The position numbers and the translations under genes are program-made. Of a DNA stretch of 64,000 nucleotides, positions 56,020-64,000 are shown in pieces (position 1 is the first letter of the stretch; each line of letters opens with the position of its first letter). Below the pieces are notes generated by a model. The model saw nothing but the letters and a program-made list of their open reading frames with translations. It was not told where the DNA came from and ran no database searches. Source of the stretch: Metarhizium brunneum (lineage: Eukaryota; Ascomycota; Sordariomycetes; Hypocreales; Clavicipitaceae); the NCBI RefSeq assembly GCF_013426205.1, contig NC_089425.1, positions 3,348,001 to 3,412,000 of the forward strand, given 5' to 3'.

Positions 56020-57625
56020 ATGGAAGACGCAAGTTGCCCAATCCAAATCCCCGGCTTCACCCATCATGGCGACTGCAGTCTCATGTGCAAGCCAGCCGAA
56101 TGGAAGGATATCATGGTATTTTTCTTAGGGAATTATGTATCTCATGCGGCAACAGTTATCGGAAGACCGGGACAGAGCAGTCTCTCGTGGGCTGTCAGCA
56201 TACTACTTGCTCTATGTTTTCCTGGGGCTGGCGTCTTGGTAGCAGTTCATGCTGTCAGCAGCCTGGCTTGTTTTGCTCCGACAGAACTGACGAAAGCAGC
56301 CAGAGCCGGGGCTATATGTATGATTTTTAAGCCGGACGAGATCACCTTCTCGGAAGAAGATGACGCTGAAGCCGGGAGATCCATTGTCAAGCAAGATGGC
56401 ATTTCAGAAGTCTGTGATCCAATGCAACCCAGACCACAATCAACAGGCTGCATATGCAGAGGCGGAATCTGTGTCACTTGCACTGATACCAGGACGAAAG
56501 GAAGCATCAGTGTAGTTGATACTGTGGCCAGGGAGGTGCTTGATGAAGAAGGAGATGAGGGTAAGATGAAAATTTCACCCGAGCTACTTTGCGTATACTA
56601 GTCTTCTGACCTTTTTTTTAGTGTTCCCCCCGGATATATCAACTACCCACGTGAATGGCATTTCACGGCTACCTAAAGGATATCGCCTCGTGGTCTTGCC
56701 AAAATGGGTAACTTTTGAGGACGACATTCCTGTAACCCAGGGCGGGGGATTTAAAGAAAGGATGGAGCATACATTTACCGCCACTTTTCGACCAAGACAC
56801 AAGACTGAGGGCCCTGTAGCTTCCAGCCATAACATGCTCAAAATTTTCGCATCTGTTGGCCAACTCGTCTACGCTGCTCTTACTCTTTACGAAACAAGAG
56901 GGAACCAAATTGCCACATACGGGTATGCGGCGTTTGGGTTCACGGTCACACCGTATATTTTGATGTCCATGTTGAACTTGATGGGGAATCTGATATGCCC
57001 CCAGTACTCGACGATGTTTCTAGTCAACTCTCCTGCACTGGACAAACTACGAAATAAACTGAAGGAAAATGGGTTGGCGCATAGATACCCCTTGGATTCA
57101 GCAATGGGCCGAATTAGCAAAGAGACCGAAGAACGTGTCATCTACTCTTACGGAACTGTCCTCCGAGAAAATAAACTCACACCCATGACCCTTGAGTTTT
57201 TGTTTCGTTCCGAAAAGGATACAGCGCGAACGACAATACCGCTGTATATCGCCGGCGCCATTGCTGCAGCGCCGGTGGCTATTGTCGGCGCCATGTCCTT
57301 GTTCCAGCCAGGGAAAAGCGCACCTCATCAACGGGTCTGGACTATGCTTTGGCTTTGTTTGGGGTCTGTCGCCGGCCCTGGTCTTGGCTCTATGTCAACA
57401 ATATTTGTGGAATCCAGGCCAGTTCTTTGGAGATTGAACAGTGGGCCACAAGAAGAACACCGACCCCCAGGCAAGGAGAGAAAAGTAAGTGACCGTTTTA
57501 TGACTTATCTTTTGCTCGGGGCGTTCATGTTTTTCGCTGGGATGTACATAATACCTGCGATTGGGGGATTTGTAGTAGTATGGAAGATGGTGTCTGAATA
57601 CGGAATATGTATCAAGATGACATGA
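56020..57625 (+). CDS. Polytopic membrane protein of unknown function
   Basis: Two exons, 56020-56560 and 56622-57625, give 514 aa in frame. ATG 56020 is the first in frame; the frame extends upstream only from a TTG. The N-terminus CSLMCKPAEWKDIMVFFLGN is followed by hydrophobic segments (about 35-60 and 65-95). A hydrophilic Cys-containing loop has GCICRGGICVTC (about 147-158). Further membrane segments are YILMSMLNLMGNLICP (about 295), IPLYIAGAIAAAPVAIVGAM (about 388) and YLLLGAFMFFAGMYIIPAIG (about 480). I recall this layout from lineage-specific filamentous-fungal hypothetical proteins with no known function. It lies between diverged direct repeats in a repeat-rich block and may belong to a dispersed, duplicated family. 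Confidence 0.7.
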
Positions 57626-57627
57626 AT

Positions 57628-57767
57628 TGGGCTCTTTTTAATACGACTCGCCAAGTTATTAGCTGTTCTGAGGTAACTCCAGAAGTCTGGTCAAAACTAT
57701 TTTTGTGAGATCTCAAAATTCTTTCGTGGTTCTAATACTCCCATAACTAGGTCGTATGCCAACGTGA
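57628..57767. repeat. Diverged direct repeat, right copy
   Basis: Starts TGGGCTCTTTTTAATACG and matches 54894-55025 in the same orientation. It covers the 3' flank of the membrane-protein gene. Confidence 0.65.
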
Positions 57768-58057
57768 GCCCTTGCCATACGTTTGAGCAAAGCTGCTGCT
57801 GCTGATCAATTTGAGCCTTTCAACTAGATTCCAATCATCTCCCAGAGCTTCCTTTTTTTTTTATCTTCCCCTCCAGGGGCCCTACTGGGGGGCCGCCTGC
57901 AGCCAAATCCCACTTCTTATCCAGCACCATGGTATGTACTTGTCTGCCCGCCTCGGCAGCTCGACTCGTGCCCTGGGACAAGAAAGCCCGTGTGCCTTAT
58001 GCCCCAGGTCCCAAGATCGCGGCCCTCGTGTAACCGTGTGACAGCCAGAGCGTCGTC
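57768..58057. other. Convergent 3' flanks
   Basis: Remaining sequence between the membrane-protein gene (+) and the unrecognised gene on the minus strand. A T-run lies at about 57851-57861. No gene is seen. Confidence 0.5.
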
Positions 58058-58705
58058 CTAGATATGCGCATTCTTAGGCCACGGCCACCAACCACCTAGC
58101 GGCATATCATCGTAAATGGCATTAAAATTTTGCCCGGGATCACCTCGGTTATATTCATAAATCCACCTCCCGTCTCCAGTGAAGGCAGTCATGTCGGCAA
58201 TATTATCAACCGAGAGATTTTGGATTCGGAATTCAGAAAGAGCCTTGACTTTGGGGGCGTAAACTACGAGGCTTGCCTTCCACTGGGGATCCTCCGCCAA
58301 GTCAATGAGATGAAATTGACGCCCGCGAGTGAAGCCGTCCTCAGCAGATTTACCCCACGAATTGTGGAAGACTTTAGAGCCGGTAGGATCTATATTATCC
58401 CGCGACCAATATAGGCCTTGCTCCATGGTTGCGGACACGTCTTTGAAGCAAATGTCCATATGTGCTATCCAGATTGCATCGTTGTGGGTTTTTTCGTCGT
58501 ACTTCCATGGCCCAATTAGTGGGGGAAAGTTCATGTCTTTTTGCAGCTTGATTCGGGCACGTCCGCCATTAAAATGGGAGTCTTCATGAGCGCGGTATTT
58601 TCCCTTAATGTTATTAGAAGGGTTATAAGGGGGAGGGGGAGGAGCAGGAGGAGCAGGAGAAGGAGGGGAAGAAGGGCCAGGTGAATCTTCCAGCAATGAC
58701 TTCAT
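58058..58705 (-). CDS. Unrecognised Pro-rich N-terminal, Trp-rich protein
   Basis: A 215-aa open frame from ATG 58705. Residues 8-30 are a Pro/Ser run (PSPAPPAPPPPPYNPSNN). The rest looks like a folded domain with many aromatics: FPPLIGPWKYDEKTHNDAIW, LIDLAEDPQWKASLVVYAP, DGRWIYEYNRGDPG and the end GGWWPWPKNAHI. No signal peptide, membrane helix or known motif is seen. The frame stays open upstream of the ATG, through residues such as NLFPQLPLSNHYF and a 13-A tract (58793-58805), so the true start or an upstream exon may lie further out and the gene may be a fragment. It sits in the repeat-rich block. Confidence 0.5.
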   Translation of the reverse strand: MKSLLEDSPGPSSPPSPAPPAPPPPPYNPSNNIKGKYRAHEDSHFNGGRARIKLQKDMNFPPLIGPWKYDEKTHNDAIWIAHMDICFKDVSATMEQGLYWSRDNIDPTGSKVFHNSWGKSAEDGFTRGRQFHLIDLAEDPQWKASLVVYAPKVKALSEFRIQNLSVDNIADMTAFTGDGRWIYEYNRGDPGQNFNAIYDDMPLGGWWPWPKNAHI

Positions 58706-60269
58706 ATCCGCTAGCGAGACTGGTTGCTCTTGAGTTTTTTGCCTGAAGTAATGGTTGCTGAGCGGTAGTTGAGGAAATAAATTGTAAGATGGTTTTTTTT
58801 TTTTTAAACAGAAGGCCCAGCCATATTTTATACTTGGGGTGGGATCTTTTCCCCCTGGGCGTGGCGTTTTTAAGCTTGACCGTGGTAATTTAATCTGGGG
58901 TTTACATGCGGCGGACTTGCATTAGCCGCCCGCGAAAAGGCATTTATTGTCTTGTTGCTAAACTTTGTCTGTGTCTAGTTCTCCTCGCATGTTGGATCTC
59001 TAGACCTTAAAAGTCTTGGGCCGTCTGTAGTAGAGCTTGCATGGTGTGCCTGTGAATTACTTGGCGGGTTTATGTCTTACCTGATAGCTGGTTATAGGAT
59101 ATTATATATAAAACAGTAAATAATAAGGCGTTTCCGGAACAAATTGAAACTACCAATTCAGTGTTATTTGGCAGCCTTGGCCTTTTTGGCCCTTTTGGCC
59201 CCTTTAGGAGCTGGTCTAGCAGCTTCCTTGGTGCTGCGTTTAGGTTCCGCGTTCATGAAAGCCTTCCTTTGCTTCTATGATGATGATGGCTGAGGCTATC
59301 GCGAGATGGCTTTAGCTAGCGGGGCGCGATGCAGCACTAATTCCGCTGGTGTGCGTGTAACGCGTCATGATACGCGTATAAATGGTTTATTTTTCTAGTC
59401 TTTTACTGTTCTTAGCTTACAGCCTAATACTATATTATTAGATGTTACGCTTGCACGATACTCGTATGCCTCGCTCGTCACGGTACAAACTCGGTGGGTT
59501 GAACTTCCCCCATCAGCAGAGCAAGAGCAGATGGTGATTTCCTATAATCTGTGTAAACAGAATGGAGGCTCGCTTATTCTATGCTCTTTCATATACTGCT
59601 ACTTCTTTGTTTTTGTTTTGGCCTTTTGGCTTTTGGCTTTTTTCCCCCCTCTCTTCCTGCTAAACATCAAGTCATACAGACTCGTTACACAGACTCGTAA
59701 CACACCTCGTTACACACACTCACTACAACATCGTCAACAGAGTAGAGGGAGCATCGTCGCCGTGGGGGGACCTTACTACCGGAAAGGAGGGTGGCGTTTG
59801 GGGTGAGAGCATGCGATTATTAAGGGTCGTGGATACTGGCTTTTACCAGTATCATTATATGTAGTTTCTCTACGTCGGTGGTCTTGTCTGTTTATAAAAA
59901 AATAATTATTGCCTCGGCGCCGTCAGCGACTAAGTGGACGAGAGAATACAGCGGTATTTCTTTCTTTATTGCACGATGCTTGCTGCGCCCGGAAGACGAG
60001 CGTTGAGCCAAGATTACTCGATGGCGGAGGTGATGAGTTCGGTTAAACCACGGGAATTTCATCATGTATGCATGTAGTTATGAGACCCGCAATAATTGTC
60101 CAGCAATCTGAAGATAGCTTTAACCTGCTCAAGGTGCGGACGCCTTCAACCTGCAGACCAGGGTTTTCACCTTGAAGATGCTCTTGTAAGTGGAATGCGA
60201 CCCTTTGTTGGCTCAATGATCGATCCACTTACGTCTATAAGTGCCATCAACTCCTAGAATTAATCAACC
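58706..60269. other. Repeat-remnant interval before CIA84
   Basis: 1.56 kb without a supported full gene. It contains a 13-bp T-run (58793-58805), a short Lys/Ala-rich frame (see 59164-59256), several CGTTACAC/GTAACAC motifs in both orientations (59345-59725) and a 17-bp match to the centre of family A copy 2 (59445-59461). It may hold a decayed transposon. Confidence 0.4.
59164..59256 (-). pseudogene. Short Lys/Ala-rich frame, possible terminal exon remnant
   Basis: 30 codons beginning MNAEPKRSTKEAARPAPK and ending KRAKKAKAAK, a basic tail like those of histone H1 or nucleolar proteins. Just upstream the same frame reads KQRKAF after an AG that could be an acceptor (about 59277), then a stop. 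It could be the last exon of a lost gene, or chance. Confidence 0.25.
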
Positions 60270-62714
60270 ATGAGGGTGAATCTGGCCCGTCATGGTCGCC
60301 GGTTCCTAGTTTACCGGCCGACGTCCGCTCCAGCATGTCTTCCCTGCGTTCCTCCGACCCGACGACGACCGATTTCGCGACCTGTGGTGCAGAGGACTTT
60401 TGCGAGGACATTTCTCAATGCGCTGTTCCAGAAACCTCCGCGAGAAATTCGACAACCCGAGTATGAGCCAGGATGGATGCAAGTCATGGTTTGGAGAAGT
60501 CGGATGCTCGATAATCTGCGACCGCCGCCAAGGAAAGAATTGATAGACGCATTGAGGAAGCTTATGCAATCCAAGTTGAAGAGGAAGATGCCGCTGAATA
60601 GCACGCAGGCCTTACAATGTCGCCGATTGCTTGAATACCTTACGACTAGCGACGGACATGACCAGCACTCGAAGTCGCTGTCCTCGGCGGATTTGTCCAT
60701 GATACGACAAGTTCTTCTCGATATCGAACCGCAAGAGAGAAGTGAAAATCATTTGGAACTGGCGAAATCATTATACGCAGTCTGGTCTTCGGGAAATCAC
60801 ACCGGCAAAGCTCGACCTCCCCAGCTGCAATGGAGCTATTTCATCAAGATGCTATGCGAGTACGGTGGCTCGGAAGAAGCACTGCTAATGTTGAAATCAA
60901 AGTGGGCGGATCCTTCCTATCATGCCTACTTGGTCAAGGAGGATCGACTGCTGGCATCCGTGGCCCATGGACTTGCGAGAGAAGGCAAAGAAGCAGAGCT
61001 TGTCGAGCTAGTCAACTATGCCATGGCGCATGGTGTCCCGTATGATGCTACCATCCAAGCGGTCATGGTTCGATATTTTGCCAACAACGACAAGGTTACC
61101 GAAACTCAGTATTGGTTTAGCCAGCCAATAGACCAAAAGTACTGTCAGGCTCAGGTTTATAGAGACATAGCATCATTCGCGAGAAGAAACGACCTCCAGG
61201 AATGGGCAGGGCCTCTTATTCTTGAACTAGGGCAGTCGCAACCGAAAAGAAAACATTGGGATGCTATACTGCAGTCCATCTTGCTACTTGGGAGGAGCTT
61301 GGCGGAAGTAGAAGCCATAATGGGACATATGGTCGATCGCAACGGGGCGCTTGCTCCCACAATCAGCACCATCAATGGTCTCTTGACTGTTGCAATCGAG
61401 ACTCAAGATTCGGAATTGGGTGAAGGCATACTTGCACTTTGTGCCGAGAGGGGGCTTGCGCCGAGTGGAGAGACCTATCTTCGTCTGTTGCGGCTGAGGT
61501 TAGAGGCTGTCGACCTCAAGGGCGCACAACGCGCTTTTGAACAAGTCAAACACTTCGAACCATGGAACAACGAAAATGGATCTGATCTCTTTGATGATTT
61601 TCGTCAATCCTCCAATAAATATTTGACTCTGTTATCACGCCAAGTACCTCCAGACTTCAAGACTATTCTTGCGCTTCTAGACGCACTCGAGGAGGAACAG
61701 ATGCTGCTAGACCCGGAAACCGTAGCAGCTCTTTGTGTCAAGTTTCTGGAGAATGATCAGCACTTTGACGTAATGGATTTGCTATCTCTCCATTCTTTCC
61801 TATATAGCGAGCAGCAACGAGAGGTTGTGCAACACGCCTTTGTGACATTTTGTCTCGACAAAGGGACTAGTACATCTCGAGCATGGGGCGCGTACCAACT
61901 TCTTCAACAATTCTTCCAAGATACGAGCTATGAGCTCAGGATGAAACTGATATCATCGTTCTTTGACCGCAAACGGCCCGATATGGCCTCCCATGTGTTT
62001 GGGCACATGCGTCAACACCGAAACAAGACCTATCACCCTACTATGGATACGTATATACTCTATCTAGAGGGAGTCGCACAGAATCCTGATCCCGAGGGAT
62101 TAGTCTTGGTGCACAACATGCTCAAGATGGATACTACTATCCAACCCAACACAAAGCTGTACACCGGGCTGATGCTGGCTTACGCAGCTTGCGACAAGCC
62201 GACAACATCATTGGACTTTTGGAATGAGATTATCCAGTCTCGTGAGGGTCCGTCATATGCAAGTTTACAGGCAGTGTTTTGGGCTTTAGAAAAGAAATCC
62301 GGTGGAGATAAGCAGGCCCGTGAAATCTGGGAGAGAATCGAGCGGATGGATTTGGAAGTGCCTCAAGCCGTGTACAGTGCATACGTGGGCGCCGTGGCCG
62401 GAAGTGGCAATGAGAAAGAAGTGCGTGGGCTAATTATGAATATGGCATCCTATGTTGGATCGGAGCCAGATTCAATGACGTGAGTCTAACGAACTGCCAT
62501 GGACATGAGGATAATGAAACCAATGATACTAATCTATAGAAACAGACTAGCCATTGCGCACAACGCACTCCCCGGACAAGAACTACAAGCAAACTACCGC
62601 GACTGGGTAAAGAAAAAGTACCGAGCCACATGGGCAGAGCTGGACAAAGTTGGCAGACGGCTCAACGAGTACGGCCTCTGTCAAATCAAAATCAAGCGAA
62701 TCATGAAGACATGA
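60270..62714 (+). CDS. CIA84: Complex I intermediate-associated protein 84 (CIA84-like PPR protein)
   Basis: Two exons, 60270-62479 and 62540-62714, encode 794 aa in frame. The N-terminus is a strongly basic, acid-free mitochondrial presequence (MRVNLARHGRRFLVYRPT, further Arg to about residue 50). The rest is alpha-helical with degenerate 35-residue helical-pair repeats, visible for example in ISTINGLLTVAIETQDSELG (about 370), SGETYLRLLRLRLEAVDLKG (about 405) and PTMDTYILYLEGVAQNPDPE (about 595). The C-terminal exon reads LQANYRDWVKKKYRATWAEL. In Neurospora CIA84 binds a membrane-arm assembly intermediate of complex I and is needed for its assembly. The identification rests on length, presequence and repeat pattern. 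Another mitochondrial PPR protein is the main alternative. Confidence 0.78.
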
Positions 62715-62911
62715 TTGTGTATAAAAGCAAAAGGCATATGTGTCTTTGGATATTTGTATCTATACATGAAACGGAGCTTTAGGCTGTTGTACATATAGTG
62801 GGATATGAAGAATAGAGGTGGCCAACGAGGTTGCCCACTTCTCGGCAGATACCAACTTGTTTGAACCCCCTTCCCCTTACTTCCGAAGCTGCATCTGTTT
62901 CCATCTGCACT

Positions 62912-63654
62912 TCATCTCCTCTCAGGGAAGAAGTCGTCCCGAATCATCTCAGGATGATCATGAATCGTGGGATAAATGCCCATGCCCTGAACACGACGAA
63001 TCATCTTGGCAATCTTGCGCTGATTGACGGGCCGCAAGCTCGTGCCGGCAGAGTGAATGATTTGGCCCGATGAGGTGGTGAATTCCTGCACAAGAGAAAA
63101 GTTCTGCACCAAAACATTAGCAGAGCTGCGCCAAAACAGTTCACTTCCTCGTCGAGGGCCGCCGCCCTTACCTTGTACATGTCCAATGGCCTAATGCCCA
63201 ATGCATCAACGACATCATTGCTCCTCAACGACCTCTTCCTCCACTTCTGCATCTCCACGGGACTCAAGTCGTGCGGCGAATACACATCGCCCGCATCCCA
63301 CCTCCTCGGCATCTGCTTCAGGTAATCCGCCGAGTTCTTGGAATTCCTCAGCGCCTCGACGGACTCGAGCCTGCTCCGGTTTTGCTTGTCGGTGTAGCGG
63401 TTCATCATCTTGGCGGCTGCCTCGCCGGGACGCATGGCGCGCACACTGGGGGCGCGCTTGTGGCGGTCGGCGCTGATGGAGAGAAGACTGCTGCTAGACG
63501 AGGGCGTCGGCGGCCGGGCCGTCTGGTGGTGAGGCTGGGGGTGAGGCGGCTCCCGGGGGGGAGACGCGACTGCCGGCGAGGAAGAGAATGCGCGGAAAGC
63601 GCTCCAAGGGGAGCATTGAGCGCGCAGAGCGCACACGGGGAGTCGTGGCGGCAT
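62912..63654 (-). CDS. RSM18: Mitochondrial ribosomal protein S18
   Basis: Two exons, 63654-63172 and 63103-62912, encode 224 aa with phase 0 at the junction. The N-terminal about 75 residues are Ser/Pro/Arg-rich and serve as a mitochondrial targeting and linker segment. The bS18 core includes YSPHDLSPVEMQKWRKRS, DALGIRPLDMYKNF across the intron, and the C-terminal LRPVNQRKIAKMIRRVQGMG, the rRNA-binding S18 signature. The protein belongs to the small subunit of the mitoribosome. An in-frame ATG-less extension lies upstream, so ATG 63654 is used. It is adjacent to CIA84, also mitochondrial. Confidence 0.93.
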
Positions 63655-63981
63655 GGTTGGCGATTGTTGCTGCTGTGAAGTTGGACCTCGAAGAAGAGAA
63701 AGCGATGAAGTTGCAAGGTGTGAAGCTAGCTCCTGGTTGGCGGGAGTCGAGAAATGCCCCGCTTTATTTTCTTTTGGATTTTCTCCGTGCAAGCAATCCG
63801 GCCTTTTTGGAGTTTGCAACTCGTCACGACAAACCTTTATCAGCGGGGGTCATCTGCTTTTTTTTTTTTTGCGCAGAGCTCGTAAAATTTCGCCCATCGC
63901 GGCACGAGTTGAGGATTCGAAAACCGGCTAGCAAGCTGTACACACGAGCGCTTGACTCTTGCAGACCTCCAGCCGGCCAAG
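63655..63981. promoter_or_regulatory. Bidirectional promoter region (RSM18 / IMP3-like)
   Basis: 327 bp separate the starts of two divergent ribosome-related genes, so both promoters should lie here. A T-run lies at about 63860-63872. No specific factor site is identified. Confidence 0.5.
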
Positions 63982-64000
63982 ATGGTGCGCAAGCTCAAGT
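63982..64000 (+). CDS. IMP3: Start of IMP3-like U3 snoRNP protein gene (partial)
   Basis: The last 19 bases read ATG GTG CGC AAG CTC AAG, i.e. MVRKLK, preceded by CCAAG in a good start context. This is how the small U3 snoRNP protein Imp3 (S4-domain protein of the small-subunit processome) begins in fungi and animals. Only six codons are visible, so the assignment is suggestive. Confidence 0.45.

Noticed and set aside
54894..57767. The direct repeats as LTRs of a retrotransposon
   Set aside because: The sequence between them encodes a membrane protein with no gag, protease, reverse transcriptase or integrase. No TG...CA ends, primer-binding site or target duplication is visible.
1..64000. 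Secondary-metabolite cluster, CRISPR array or operon
   Set aside because: No polyketide or peptide synthetase, terpene synthase or cluster regulator is present. The spliced eukaryotic gene structure rules out bacterial arrays and operons.

Overview
The window reads as euchromatic DNA of a filamentous ascomycete. The genes are compact and often interrupted by introns of about 50-130 nt with GTAAGT-like donors. The gene set includes a complex I assembly factor (CIA84 type), a complex I 24 kDa subunit and an AA11 chitin-active LPMO, which points to Pezizomycotina. The AT-rich miniature elements and the very frequent intergenic 9-mer TACTCCGTA suggest a sordariomycete, probably Hypocreales. That placement is inference from sequence character, not a measured phylogeny.

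Layout, left to right. (1) 0.8-12.7 kb: PTC2/3-type PP2C phosphatase (-), a gene-poor stretch with a terminal-inverted-repeat (TIR) element and a possible gene relic, AXL2-like cadherin-fold protein (-), EFM6-type lysine methyltransferase (+). (2) 12.7-24.7 kb: a TIR element with a 10-bp target duplication, a secreted double-psi-barrel protein (+), CCZ1 (-), a CorA-like membrane protein (-) and a CAX-like cation exchanger (+). (3) 24.7-36.3 kb: a 4-kb gene-free stretch with a hairpin and a third TIR element, AA11 LPMO with a 45-bp tandem-repeat linker (+), a Kelch-type protein (+), complex I 24 kDa subunit (-), an FAD-dependent oxidoreductase (-). (4) 37.5-54.6 kb: WEE1/SWE1 kinase (-), a 4-kb gene-free stretch, dCMP deaminase (-), an intron-containing tRNA-Glu(CTC) (-), ATG7 (+) with an apparent GC-AG intron, a second copy of the first TIR element, PMP3 (+), GPI11/PIG-F (-). 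(5) 54.6-60.2 kb: an accessory-looking block with a lone TIR end, degenerate tandem repeats, a diverged direct repeat, an unnamed polytopic membrane protein (+) and an unrecognised Pro-rich protein (-). (6) 60.3-64 kb: CIA84 (+), mitochondrial ribosomal protein S18 (-), and the first codons of an IMP3-like gene (+) running off the edge.

Most genes are housekeeping and there is no operon-like or secondary-metabolite clustering. Functional themes are mitochondria (complex I subunit, complex I assembly factor, mitoribosome), vesicle/vacuole and autophagy (CCZ1, ATG7), cell cycle/signalling (WEE1, PP2C) and the wall/secreted interface (AXL2, double-psi-barrel protein, LPMO, GPI11). Exon structures were assembled by hand. 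All complete multi-exon models keep the reading frame across every junction and sum to a multiple of three.

The most interesting non-gene signals are three or four families of short non-coding TIR elements, 17 exact copies of the 9-mer TACTCCGTA (about 0.5 expected by chance), and the repeat-flanked accessory block at 54.6-60.2 kb.
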